64,000 nucleotides of DNA from Roseivirga misakiensis (GTDB taxonomy: Bacteria; Bacteroidota; Bacteroidia; Cytophagales; Cyclobacteriaceae): positions 186,001 through 250,000 of the forward strand of contig NZ_MDGQ01000004.1 in the NCBI RefSeq assembly GCF_001747105.1. Reading direction: 5' to 3'. Positions 18,377-26,590 of the stretch are shown here, piece by piece (within the stretch, counting starts at the first letter, position 1; every line of letters starts with the position of its first letter). The position numbers were made by a program, and so were the translations under genes. The notes beneath the pieces are model-generated. The model did not search any database. It worked only from the letters and a program-made list of their open reading frames with translations, and was not told where the DNA came from.

Positions 18377-19861
18377 ATGAATAAGAAGCCTCGTCTTAGT
18401 TTTTTACAAATCTGGAACATGAGTTTCGGATTTCTGGGTATACAAATGGGCTTTGCACTGCAAAATGCCAATACCTCCAGAATATTTGAAACCTTAGGTG
18501 CAGACACCGAAAACTTGGCTGTTTATTGGCTCGCAGCCCCCATTACTGGGTTAATTATGCAGCCAATTATCGGTTATTATTCTGATCGGACTTGGAGCCC
18601 CAAATGGGGAAGACGACGGCCTTACTTTGCCTTTGGAGCAATTGCAGCCACTATAGCCCTATTTCTAATGCCTAACTCTCATACATTATGGATGGCAGTT
18701 GGTGTTTTATGGATAATGGATGCCTCCATCAACGTTACTATGGAGCCTTTTCGTGCTTTTGTTGGTGACTTACTTCCCGACGAGCAACGGACTTCTGGTT
18801 TTGCCATGCAAAGCTTTTTTATTGGTATTGGTGCTTTAGTGGCCTCTTTCATGCCTTGGATTTTTACCAACTGGTTTAACATTCCAAATACCGATCCCGA
18901 CGGCGGGATTCCTCCTTCAGTCAAGTATGCTTTTTATGTTGGTGGTATTATGTACCTGATCACGGTACTATGGACGGTTTTCACCACAAAAGAGTACCCA
19001 CCGGAAGAAGATGAGCACCACGATGTACCCGCAATGGATGCTAGCGAAGAAGGAACTTATGTTGCCAAATTCAATCGCGTGGGTTTAATTCTTCTCAGTA
19101 TTGGTATCGCATTTTCGCTTTTCGTCTACTTCATGGAAATCGATGTGAAACTCCACATCCTAGGCGGTGGCTTTGCCTTCTTTGGATTAATTCATTTGTT
19201 GGGCAGTCGATTGGTTCATGTAAAGAAAACCTCCACAGCGCTCGTACATATTGTCAAAGACTTTAACTCAATGCCAAATACTATGATTCAATTGGCAGTT
19301 GTTCAGTTCTTTTCATGGTTTGCCCTATTTTCAATGTGGATTTTCTGTACGCCAGCTGTCACCTCGCACATTTATGGAACTACAGATACAGCTAGTGCAG
19401 CCTATAATGAGGGGGCCAATATGGTCAGCAACCTTTTTGGTGGCTATAATGGAATTGCCGCTATCGCTGCCATTTTTATTCCTCTAATTGCTAGGAAAAC
19501 GAGTCGAAAAATGACCCATCTCATTGCGCTTTGTTGTGGGGGAATTGGTCTAATTTCAATTTATTTCATTTCAGAACCCCAAATGCTATGGCTCAGTATG
19601 ATTGGCGTGGGAATAGCTTGGGCCAGTATCCTTTCCGTACCATATGCCATCCTGTCTGGAGCACTTCCGTCTGATAAAATGGGTTACTACATGGGTGTTT
19701 TTAACTTTTTTGTGGTGATACCACAAATTGTAGCAGCGTCATTGTTAGGCTTCATTTTAAATACTTTTCTAGGTGGTCAAACAGTATTAATACTAGTAGT
19801 AGGTGGGGTATCTATGATATTGTCAGGATTCTTAACACTTCGAGTAAAAGACACACAATAG
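18377..19861 (+). CDS. MFS sugar transporter (SLC45/GPH-like)
   Basis: 494 residues and about twelve membrane helices. The N-terminal half (FLGIQMGFALQNANTSRIFETLG, then SDRTWSPKWGRRRPY) matches the sucrose/maltose:H+ symporters of the SLC45/GPH type, with the MFS signature D-R-x-x-x-x-x-G-R-R-R-P between helices 2 and 3. It starts 6 bases after the GH13 gene and is ended by a terminator, so it closes the operon. Its role is most likely import of maltose or maltodextrin across the inner membrane. Confidence 0.93.
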   Translation: MNKKPRLSFLQIWNMSFGFLGIQMGFALQNANTSRIFETLGADTENLAVYWLAAPITGLIMQPIIGYYSDRTWSPKWGRRRPYFAFGAIAATIALFLMPNSHTLWMAVGVLWIMDASINVTMEPFRAFVGDLLPDEQRTSGFAMQSFFIGIGALVASFMPWIFTNWFNIPNTDPDGGIPPSVKYAFYVGGIMYLITVLWTVFTTKEYPPEEDEHHDVPAMDASEEGTYVAKFNRVGLILLSIGIAFSLFVYFMEIDVKLHILGGGFAFFGLIHLLGSRLVHVKKTSTALVHIVKDFNSMPNTMIQLAVVQFFSWFALFSMWIFCTPAVTSHIYGTTDTASAAYNEGANMVSNLFGGYNGIAAIAAIFIPLIARKTSRKMTHLIALCCGGIGLISIYFISEPQMLWLSMIGVGIAWASILSVPYAILSGALPSDKMGYYMGVFNFFVVIPQIVAASLLGFILNTFLGGQTVLILVVGGVSMILSGFLTLRVKDTQ

Positions 19862-19885
19862 GTAATCATTCAAGGAATCAATATT

Positions 19886-19917
19886 AAAGCAGCTCAACAG
19901 CTGCTTTTTCTTTTTAT
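19886..19917 (+). terminator. Rho-independent terminator after the sugar operon
   Basis: The stem AAAGCAGCT / AGCTGCTTT with a CAAC loop is followed by TTCTTTTT. It separates the MFS gene from the peptidase gene. Confidence 0.92.
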
Positions 19918-19939
19918 ATTAAAAGTTTGAATCCGACTC

Positions 19940-21409
19940 ATGAAGAAACCATTATTAGTAACTGCTCTATTTGGTATTTTGCTTTTAGCATCCACCACGC
20001 AAAACCAGCCTTTAAGTACTGTTTTCGAAAAGATCAACCAAGAGGTGCTCGCCAATTCCAAGGCTTATGAGACACTGAAAGAAGCTACCGCTACAATAGG
20101 CCATCGCTTAACAGGATCAGCAAATGGCGCCAAAGCGGAGGAGTTCACCTACAACCTTTTAAAGTCATATGGCTTTGAAAATACTAAATATGCCCCGTTT
20201 GAAGTAGAGACTTGGATGCGTGGAGATATTGAGGTGCAAATTGGAGACCTCAATAAAAACGGTTTAGAAACTTACTCAGCTGTAAGCCTTGCCCACTCTC
20301 CAGTATCTGCCAATGTTGAGCTCGAAATCGTTGATATGGGTAATGGTTTGGAAGCCGATTATGCGGCAAAGCCTAATGCGGTAAAAGGCAAAATAGCGCT
20401 TGTTTATATCGGTATACTACCAAACTCACCAAAGGGGACTTCTAACCTCCACCGTTCTGAAAAAACAGCACTCGCTACTGAAAATGGTGCAAAAGGAATC
20501 ATCATTATTAACCAAGTTGATGGTGGTGTTTTACTTACAGGCACCGCATCGGTCACCGGAGGACTCATCGAAATTCCTGCTGTTTGTATTGGTAAAGAAG
20601 ATGGCTTAGCGCTCAAAGAGGAGTTGAAAAATCAACGAAAGCGAGCAAAAATTCAAATGACAAACACTTCTGACCAGATTAAAGCACGAAATGTAATTGC
20701 CACTATAGAAGGCTCTGAGTTTCCGAACGAAAAGATCATAGTCGGTGGGCACTTGGATTCTTGGGACCTTGCATCAGGGGCAATTGACAATGGGATTGGT
20801 TCTTTCGCCGTGCTAGATATGGCCCGAACGTTCAAGGCATTGAATTTGAAGCCCAAAAGAACCGTTGAGTTTATCATGTTTATGGGCGAGGAACAAGGCC
20901 TACTTGGATCGCGGGCTTATGTAGACGCCGCATTGAAAGATGGCTCAATTGATCAAATAAAGTATGTCATGAACCAAGACATGTCGGGTAATCCGGTTGG
21001 GTTTAACGCTGGAGGAAGACCAGAAGCAGAGGCTTTCTTTGCTGAAGTAGGTTCTCAGATAAAAGCGATAGATTCTGTGGCTTTCAAAAACTCGAATAGG
21101 AATAGTGCGGGATTGCATAGCGATCATCAGTCGTTTATGATCCAAGGAGTGCCTTATGTTGCGCCAAACTCCAACCTAGACAGATCGATTTACGGTTGCT
21201 ATCACTCAGATTGCGATGATTTTAACCTTGTCAATGAAGAGCACATACGTAATAACGTCAGGTTTTCATCAATGATGCTGTATGCATTGGCCAACGCCGA
21301 GACCATTCCTGCAAAAAGATTGTCTGATGCTGAAACCAAGGCATTTTTAGAGGGGAATGGTTTAAAATTAAAGCTCCAAATCGGTGGAGATTGGCGCTGG
21401 GACAACTAA
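19940..21409 (+). CDS. M28 family zinc metallopeptidase
   Basis: 489 residues with a Sec-type signal sequence (first ~20 residues). Layout: N-terminal part of the catalytic fold, an inserted PA (protease-associated) domain around 130-240, then the M28 zinc site: GGHLDSWD (first His/Asp), AIDNGIGS (bridging Asp), MGEEQGLLGS (catalytic Glu-Glu), NQDMSGN (Asp) and CYHSDCDD (last His). Such enzymes are secreted aminopeptidases or carboxypeptidases. It overlaps the next gene if that gene begins at its GTG codon. Confidence 0.95.
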   Translation: MKKPLLVTALFGILLLASTTQNQPLSTVFEKINQEVLANSKAYETLKEATATIGHRLTGSANGAKAEEFTYNLLKSYGFENTKYAPFEVETWMRGDIEVQIGDLNKNGLETYSAVSLAHSPVSANVELEIVDMGNGLEADYAAKPNAVKGKIALVYIGILPNSPKGTSNLHRSEKTALATENGAKGIIIINQVDGGVLLTGTASVTGGLIEIPAVCIGKEDGLALKEELKNQRKRAKIQMTNTSDQIKARNVIATIEGSEFPNEKIIVGGHLDSWDLASGAIDNGIGSFAVLDMARTFKALNLKPKRTVEFIMFMGEEQGLLGSRAYVDAALKDGSIDQIKYVMNQDMSGNPVGFNAGGRPEAEAFFAEVGSQIKAIDSVAFKNSNRNSAGLHSDHQSFMIQGVPYVAPNSNLDRSIYGCYHSDCDDFNLVNEEHIRNNVRFSSMMLYALANAETIPAKRLSDAETKAFLEGNGLKLKLQIGGDWRWDN

Positions 21410-22160
21410 AACTTTGGACCTTTTAGATTTACTTATTCTTTTCGGTATCGGCCTCTTGGCTGGAGTAATCAACACGCTTGCAGGTGGCGGATCACTGCTA
21501 ACACTTCCCATTTTAATATTTATGGGCCTCCCTCCCGTTGTAGCCAATGCCACGAATAGGATTGGGATTTTTTTCAATGGGATTTTCGCTATTCAAGGCT
21601 TTAGAAGTAAAGGTGCCACAATCGATCGGTATGGCATTGGTCTGGGAATCGCCGCTTTTTTTGGGGCCATCTTGGGGTCTTACATTGCCATTGAGGTTAA
21701 AGGAGAAACATTCAACAAAATCCTCGCAGGCGTTATCGTCCTTATTGTAGCTTATATGCTTTTCGGAAAAAAGAATACAGCCTCGGTAGAAGAAAGAACG
21801 GATCGAAAAACACAAATCATCGGTCTGATCACTTTCTTTTTTATCGGAATTTATGGCGGCTTCATCCAGGCCGGCGTTGGCTATCTTATCATGGCCGCGC
21901 TAACATTTGTCAACAGATTTTCTTTACTCAAAACCAATATCATTAAGGTAATTATCGTGCCTATTTACACGATCGCGTCGATCGGTATTTTTATCTACAA
22001 CGATTTAATTAATTGGGAACTGGGCCTTGCCTTAGCTGTGGGAAGTTCCTTTGGAGGCTGGTTAACAAGCCGATGGAGTACCAAAATAGAGGAGAAATAC
22101 GTTCGATATTTCGTGATGTTCACGGCGATCGGCTTTGCAATAAAACTCTCATTCTTTTAA
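21384..22160 (+). CDS. TSUP family permease (TauE/SafE-like)
   Basis: 258 residues (or 248 from a TTG at 21414), about eight membrane helices in two similar halves. The first half has LLAGVINTLAGGGSLLTLPILIF and NATNRI; the second FIGIYGGFIQAGVGYLIM. These are the TSUP/DUF81 repeats, which export or import sulfite, sulfoacetate or other organosulfur anions. The start is uncertain: the GTG at 21384 overlaps the M28 stop by 26 bases, while the TTG at 21414 gives a shorter, more family-like N-terminus. The substrate is unknown. Confidence 0.88.
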   Translation: MEIGAGTTKTLDLLDLLILFGIGLLAGVINTLAGGGSLLTLPILIFMGLPPVVANATNRIGIFFNGIFAIQGFRSKGATIDRYGIGLGIAAFFGAILGSYIAIEVKGETFNKILAGVIVLIVAYMLFGKKNTASVEERTDRKTQIIGLITFFFIGIYGGFIQAGVGYLIMAALTFVNRFSLLKTNIIKVIIVPIYTIASIGIFIYNDLINWELGLALAVGSSFGGWLTSRWSTKIEEKYVRYFVMFTAIGFAIKLSFF

Positions 22161-22224
22161 GCCGTACTAAAAGTTATTCTTTTCACTAGATTCAAATTGA
22201 ATCAAAGCCTTTTTACCTTACAAT

Positions 22225-22806
22225 ATGGATGAGCTAGTCGACGGACTGAAACAATCATTTTACAATTACATTTCCCCTTCGGAATCCGATATCTCGAAAT
22301 TTGTAGCCCCATGGACTCATTTCGAGACAGAGAAAAACTCCATCATTACTAAAGTGGGGCAAGTTGAGCCTTATTTTTACTATATCCATAAAGGCTTGGT
22401 TCGGGGGTACTTTTTGAAAGAAGGCGTGGAATATAATATGGGCTTTTCGTATGATGGAGAATACAGTGGGGTTTACGACTCATTTATTACGCAACAACCT
22501 TCTACTTGGACACTCGAATCAATTACTGATACTCGCGGGTTAAAAATTACTTACAGTGACTTGATGTTGCTGCTGGACGAACATAAGTTAATGGAGCGGT
22601 GGATGAGATTATTTTATCAAAAAGTGCTTGTGGGCTTCGGTATATTTACGAAAAGCATTCTAGCCGATACGGCAGAAGAAAGATATAGTCGATTAATAAA
22701 ACAGAGCCCTCATGTGTTGCAAATGATCCCCCAGAAACACTTAGCTTCCTATTTAGGTATGACCCCGGAAACATTTTCTAGGATGAGAAAAAGGGTAAGA
22801 GATTAA
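22225..22806 (+). CDS. Crp/Fnr family transcriptional regulator
   Basis: 193 residues: an N-terminal cyclic-nucleotide-binding-like beta barrel (about 25-115) and a C-terminal winged helix with the recognition segment IPQKHLASYLGMTPETFSRMRK (about 165-187). The cAMP-binding Arg/Ser pair is not evident, as in most Bacteroidota members, so the ligand is unknown. The neighbouring DinB-like gene starts 68 bases later on the same strand. Confidence 0.88.
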   Translation: MDELVDGLKQSFYNYISPSESDISKFVAPWTHFETEKNSIITKVGQVEPYFYYIHKGLVRGYFLKEGVEYNMGFSYDGEYSGVYDSFITQQPSTWTLESITDTRGLKITYSDLMLLLDEHKLMERWMRLFYQKVLVGFGIFTKSILADTAEERYSRLIKQSPHVLQMIPQKHLASYLGMTPETFSRMRKRVRD

Positions 22807-22873
22807 TTTCTTGATACAGATCAATTTGCGAGAGAAAAACAATTTAGAACTTTGGAGTACAAACTGAAATATC

Positions 22874-23452
22874 ATGGTCATAACATCAAAAGAACACATA
22901 TCTAATTCAAAAAAAGGCGTCGATAACTTGCTCTATGAGGTCAGATCGTTACTGGAAGACGTTGATGAAAGAAGCCTCAATATGCCTGAGAACATCAATA
23001 AGTGGAGCATTCTACAATGCTTAAAGCATATGTCTTTTGCGATAGAGGTTTACAATAAGAACATTAAGGAGGCTCTTGACTCGGGTCGGCACAAGGTACC
23101 TGCCCCAAATTTTAAGTCTCATTGGAAAGGAGATATGTTTACTAAAATGATCTCCCCTAAGCCTAATGGGGAGGTTTCTCGTCCAATGCGCACGTTCAGC
23201 TCCATGAACCCTGTTCAGATATTGAATCCTGAAATTGTTGTGAATGAGTTTTTTACGCTATACGAGGAATTTGGGGCATTAATTGAACGTTCAGCCGAAT
23301 ACAACTTGAATAGCATAAAAATCAATACCGCTTTAGGCCCATTGGTAAAGCTAAGACTAGGCGATGCCTATAGGTTTGTTATCGGTCATGCGGAAAGGCA
23401 TTTGGTCCAACTTAAAAGAATTAAGGCCAGTCTAAATCAAGTCGCTGCTTAA
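22874..23452 (+). CDS. DinB-like four-helix-bundle protein
   Basis: 192 residues with the DinB/YfiT fold signature: N-terminal helix, INKWSILQCLKHM (His near 52) and C-terminal IGHAERHLVQL, giving the three His residues that bind a divalent metal. Some members act as thiol (bacillithiol/mycothiol) S-transferases, others have no known function. The central stretch TFSSMNPVQILNP is typical of the DinB_2 subgroup. Directly downstream of the Crp-like regulator, so possibly co-regulated. Confidence 0.82.
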   Translation: MVITSKEHISNSKKGVDNLLYEVRSLLEDVDERSLNMPENINKWSILQCLKHMSFAIEVYNKNIKEALDSGRHKVPAPNFKSHWKGDMFTKMISPKPNGEVSRPMRTFSSMNPVQILNPEIVVNEFFTLYEEFGALIERSAEYNLNSIKINTALGPLVKLRLGDAYRFVIGHAERHLVQLKRIKASLNQVAA

Positions 23453-23474
23453 TTGACTAAATTGAACAGCGTTT

Positions 23475-23681
23475 ATGTCATCGGCAGAAAAAAACAAATC
23501 AGAAGAAGAAGAGGAATCTTACCCTAGGCGAAGGGGTTTCGGCAGTATTGGTACTGGCATAGCCATAGGTGTCGGGATTGGTGTCGCTATAGATAACATT
23601 GCTATAGGAGCAAGTGTCGGCATCGCGATGGGAATTGGATTCGAACTGATCAATAGAAAAAGGAGAGATAGCCAAACCTAA
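23475..23681 (+). CDS. Small glycine-zipper protein
   Basis: 68 residues: a charged N-terminus (EEEEESYPRRR), then about 35 residues in which Gly recurs every second to fourth position (GTGIAIGVGIGVAIDN and IAIGASVGIAMGIG), then a basic tail (NRKRRDS). That is the pattern of glycine-zipper membrane hairpins that insert or oligomerise in a bilayer. The start ATG is 23 bases after the DinB gene. I do not recognise a named family; a role cannot be assigned. Confidence 0.6.
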   Translation: MSSAEKNKSEEEEESYPRRRGFGSIGTGIAIGVGIGVAIDNIAIGASVGIAMGIGFELINRKRRDSQT

Positions 23682-23771
23682 GCTTTGTAAGCTGGCCTTT
23701 CCATACCTCAAAAGCATTCTAAAACCTTGTCACTATCAAAATCAAGTCTTAACTGGTTGAATAAGAAGGGT

Positions 23772-23779
23772 TAATTTTG
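23772..23779 (+). promoter_or_regulatory. -7 box TAATTTTG abutting the next start codon
   Basis: An exact TAnnTTTG element ending 5 bases before a TTG and 11 bases before a GTG, both in frame with the phosphodiesterase-fold gene. The transcript would have essentially no leader. Confidence 0.5.
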
Positions 23780-23784
23780 CATTT

Positions 23785-24624
23785 TTGAGCGTGCGTCTAT
23801 TATTCACATCCATACTTTTCTTTCTAATAATCCTTGGGCCTCAAAGTCAAGCCCAAGAAACTGTGGAAGTAGTGTCCTTTAACATTCGTTACGGTACTCC
23901 TGGAGATGGTGTTAATAAATGGAAAAGTCGTCGTGATCGAGTTTTCAGCATATTTAAAAAATATCGCGATGGCATTATTGCTACACAGGAAGCATTGCCC
24001 TTACAGATAGAGCAAATTCTAGATCAAGTGCCGCAATTAGACGTAGTTTATAGATCTAGAACAGAAAAAGATGGCGCTGGGGAATCGAATGCCATTTTCT
24101 ACAACAAGAAAAAATGGAAACTTATAGATCACGAAACTTTCTGGCTATCGAATACACCTAGCCAACCGGCTTCTAAAAGTTGGGGGAATACTCTCCCGAG
24201 AATCAGCACAATGGTTGTTTTTGAGAACATAGCCACTGGCAAACAAGTCAAAATCTTGAACACTCACCTCGATCGTCAATCTAATAATAGTCGCATTAGG
24301 AGTGTAGAGCTAATTCTAAGAAAACTAATGACCGAGTCAGAAGAAATGCCGAAGATATTACTCGGTGATTTTAATACCCGAGTGGAAGACAATATCATCT
24401 CTAGAGTAAAGGAATTTTTCGATGATACTTATACTGGTGACGAACTTGAAGGCTGCACATTTCACGGCTGGAATGGTGGCAGCCACTGTTCAAGAATAGA
24501 TTATATTTTCTACGAAAACTCGCCGAATTTATCTTTAGTCGATTTTAAAATAGATCGGTGGAAAAGTAAGCAGCTTTACCCTTCAGATCACTATCCTCTG
24601 GTAGCTACTTTCAAGCTCAACTAG
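23785..24624 (+). CDS. Endonuclease/exonuclease/phosphatase family protein, secreted
   Basis: 279 residues with a signal peptide (LLFTSILFFLIILGPQSQAQ), so periplasmic or exported. The EEP fold motifs are VSFNIRYGT (Asn), ATQEAL (metal Glu, near 63), HLDRQSNN (His/Asp), LLGDFNTR (Asp-Asn) and SDHYPLVATF (catalytic Asp-His at the end). Substrates of such secreted members include DNA, phospholipids and phosphodiesters. The start is TTG at 23785 or GTG at 23791; there is no ATG upstream in frame. Its end overlaps the convergent EamA gene by 8 bases. Confidence 0.92.
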   Translation: MSVRLLFTSILFFLIILGPQSQAQETVEVVSFNIRYGTPGDGVNKWKSRRDRVFSIFKKYRDGIIATQEALPLQIEQILDQVPQLDVVYRSRTEKDGAGESNAIFYNKKKWKLIDHETFWLSNTPSQPASKSWGNTLPRISTMVVFENIATGKQVKILNTHLDRQSNNSRIRSVELILRKLMTESEEMPKILLGDFNTRVEDNIISRVKEFFDDTYTGDELEGCTFHGWNGGSHCSRIDYIFYENSPNLSLVDFKIDRWKSKQLYPSDHYPLVATFKLN

Positions 24625-25504
24625 CTTTCTTTTTTCTGTTCGTTATAAAAACTCCTAGCAGTATTGCGCCCATACCGCCTATCTGACCGGAAGTAAGCGT
24701 TTCTCCATCCAATAAACCCCATGCTATGGCTACAATAGGAATTAGGTATGTCACCATGCTAGTGAAAATTGGCGTGGTGATCTGAACTAGTCGATTGAAT
24801 AATATCAGAGCAATGGATGTACTCATAACACCGAGTAAACTGATATACCCTAGCGCATCCCAAGCACCGGGTGTTGTTGAGAGTTTGGTCGTAAAATCGG
24901 TGCCAAAAAACAGATAAGCTGCTGCTAAAGGTCCCACAAGCAAAATACTGACTCCCGTGATGACTACTGCATTCAAATCGGCCAGATAATATTTGATGAA
25001 ATTCAAATTTAGGCCATAACACATGGTGGCCAACACTATGAAAACTGCATAGATATTAAAGCTGGACAAACCGGCATTGCTCCCTGCGGTCAGCAGTATG
25101 GCAGTCCCTAAAAAGGCCAGAAATATGCCCAAATACATCGTTTTTTGAAACTTCTGCTTGAAGAACACCGCACCGACAATCAAAACGAAAATCGGTGTCA
25201 AACCATTCATAACTCCAGTAACACCACTATCTAATTGGGTTTGACCAAGTGCAAAAAGAAATGCTGGAATAAAGCTACCGAGTAGTCCAATGCCAAATAG
25301 TAATTTGATGTGTCTTTTGGATAGTTTTCTGAGTTTAGGGACACTCAACGGAAGCAGAAATATACAAGCCGCTAAAATTCTCAGTGCACCAACTTCTCCC
25401 GCATTATAAACCGCTAAACCTCGCTTGATCAAAATAAAAGATGAACCCCACACAAGGGCCAAAATGATAAGAATTGTCCAAGCAAGAACCCTAGTGTTTT
25501 TCAT
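24617..25504 (-). CDS. EamA/DMT family transporter
   Basis: 295 residues with ten predicted membrane helices in two EamA repeats (first: ALVWGSSFILIKRG; second begins near 150 with YGLNLNFIKYYL). The drug/metabolite transporter superfamily mostly exports amino acids, nucleosides or other small metabolites. A basic C-terminus (NRKKKAS) follows the last helix. The ATG at 25504 is the first in frame. The gene is convergent with the EEP gene. Confidence 0.9.
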   Translation of the reverse strand: MKNTRVLAWTILIILALVWGSSFILIKRGLAVYNAGEVGALRILAACIFLLPLSVPKLRKLSKRHIKLLFGIGLLGSFIPAFLFALGQTQLDSGVTGVMNGLTPIFVLIVGAVFFKQKFQKTMYLGIFLAFLGTAILLTAGSNAGLSSFNIYAVFIVLATMCYGLNLNFIKYYLADLNAVVITGVSILLVGPLAAAYLFFGTDFTTKLSTTPGAWDALGYISLLGVMSTSIALILFNRLVQITTPIFTSMVTYLIPIVAIAWGLLDGETLTSGQIGGMGAILLGVFITNRKKKAS

Positions 25505-25559
25505 GATTAGTCGAAAAAATGTGACAGCAATATTTCAATTGTCCTTAGCCAACAAGAAA

Positions 25560-26555
25560 TTAAACCAAAGCGTTCACTCCGTCGAAAACCACTGAGATTT
25601 CATCGAGTAGATCAAAAATTTCTTGCGGATTTTGTGACTCTACAAGTTTGGTTCTATAAGGTTTGAAATCACGGAATCCTCTGAAATAATTCGTGTAATG
25701 CCTTCTCATTTCAAAGATACCTTGGCGCTCACCCTTCCACTCTAAACTGAAAGAAAGGTGCTTTTTTGCCACCGCTACTCTTTCTGTGAGCGAAGGTGGT
25801 GCAAGAGTCTCACCCGTGTTCATGAAATGCTTTATTTCATTAAATATCCACGGATATCCAATGGAAGCACGTCCGATCATGATGCCATCTACCCCATAGG
25901 TATTCTTATACTCTAGTGCCTTTTGAGGTGAATCTATATCACCATTACCAAAAATTGGTATATGTATGTCAGGGTGATTTTTCACTTCCCTAATCATTGT
26001 CCAATCTGCCTCACCTTTATACATCTGCTGTCGCGTACGGCCATGTATCGATAAAGCTTGGATACCTACATCCTGCAATCTTTTCGCCACCTCAACAATT
26101 TGGATGGTGCTATCATCCCAACCCAATCGCGTCTTCACAGTCACTGGTAGGCTAACTTGCTTCACTATTTCATCTGTCATTTGTTGCATTTTGGGTAAAT
26201 CCAACAAAATTCCAGCACCAGCACCTTTGCATGCTACCTTTTTCACTGGGCAGCCGTAGTTTATATCTACTATTTCCGGGTTTGCTCCCTCAGCGATTTC
26301 CGCTGCTTGACGCATAGATTCTATTTTATCTCCAAAAATCTGAATCCCAATCGGGCGCTCATAATCATAAATATCCAGTTTCTGGACACTCTTGTGCGCA
26401 TTCCTGATCAGCCCTTCTGAAGAAATAAATTCTGTATACATCAAATCAGCACCGTTTTCTTTGCATACCGCTCTAAATGGAGGATCACTCACATCTTCCA
26501 TCGGTGCTAATAATAATGGGAAGTCTCCCAGCTCTATGTTTCCTATCTTAACCAA
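25560..26555 (-). CDS. dusB: tRNA-dihydrouridine synthase (DusB-type)
   Basis: 331 residues. It reduces uridine to dihydrouridine in the tRNA D-loop with FMN and NADPH. Motifs: LAPMEDVSDPPFR near residue 16, NYGCPVKKV with the catalytic Cys in GCPVKK(V)ACKGAGAG (near 100-112), TVKTRLGWD, IHGRTRQQMY, GNGDI and IGRASIGYPWIF. The start is a TTG (MVKIGNIELG...), which matches the known N-terminus of the family; no ATG is available upstream. It diverges from the CPBP gene across a perfect palindrome. Confidence 0.95.
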   Translation of the reverse strand: MVKIGNIELGDFPLLLAPMEDVSDPPFRAVCKENGADLMYTEFISSEGLIRNAHKSVQKLDIYDYERPIGIQIFGDKIESMRQAAEIAEGANPEIVDINYGCPVKKVACKGAGAGILLDLPKMQQMTDEIVKQVSLPVTVKTRLGWDDSTIQIVEVAKRLQDVGIQALSIHGRTRQQMYKGEADWTMIREVKNHPDIHIPIFGNGDIDSPQKALEYKNTYGVDGIMIGRASIGYPWIFNEIKHFMNTGETLAPPSLTERVAVAKKHLSFSLEWKGERQGIFEMRRHYTNYFRGFRDFKPYRTKLVESQNPQEIFDLLDEISVVFDGVNALV

Positions 26556-26570
26556 ACCCTATTCGAAAAT

Positions 26571-26588
26571 TCGCGTAAATTTACGCGA
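26571..26588. promoter_or_regulatory. 18-bp perfect palindrome between dusB and CPBP genes
   Basis: TCGCGTAAATTTACGCGA reads identically on both strands. It fills half of the 35-base gap between the divergent genes and ends two bases before the CPBP start codon. Its centre contains TAAATTTA, a degenerate -7 box in both directions, so it may be both a divergent promoter and an operator. Confidence 0.75.
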
Positions 26589-26590
26589 TT

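Noticed and set aside
21384-21413. Overlap of the TSUP gene with the M28 stop, considered a translational coupling signal
   Set aside because: The GTG start is uncertain; a TTG at 21414 would remove the overlap, so I do not base a claim on it.
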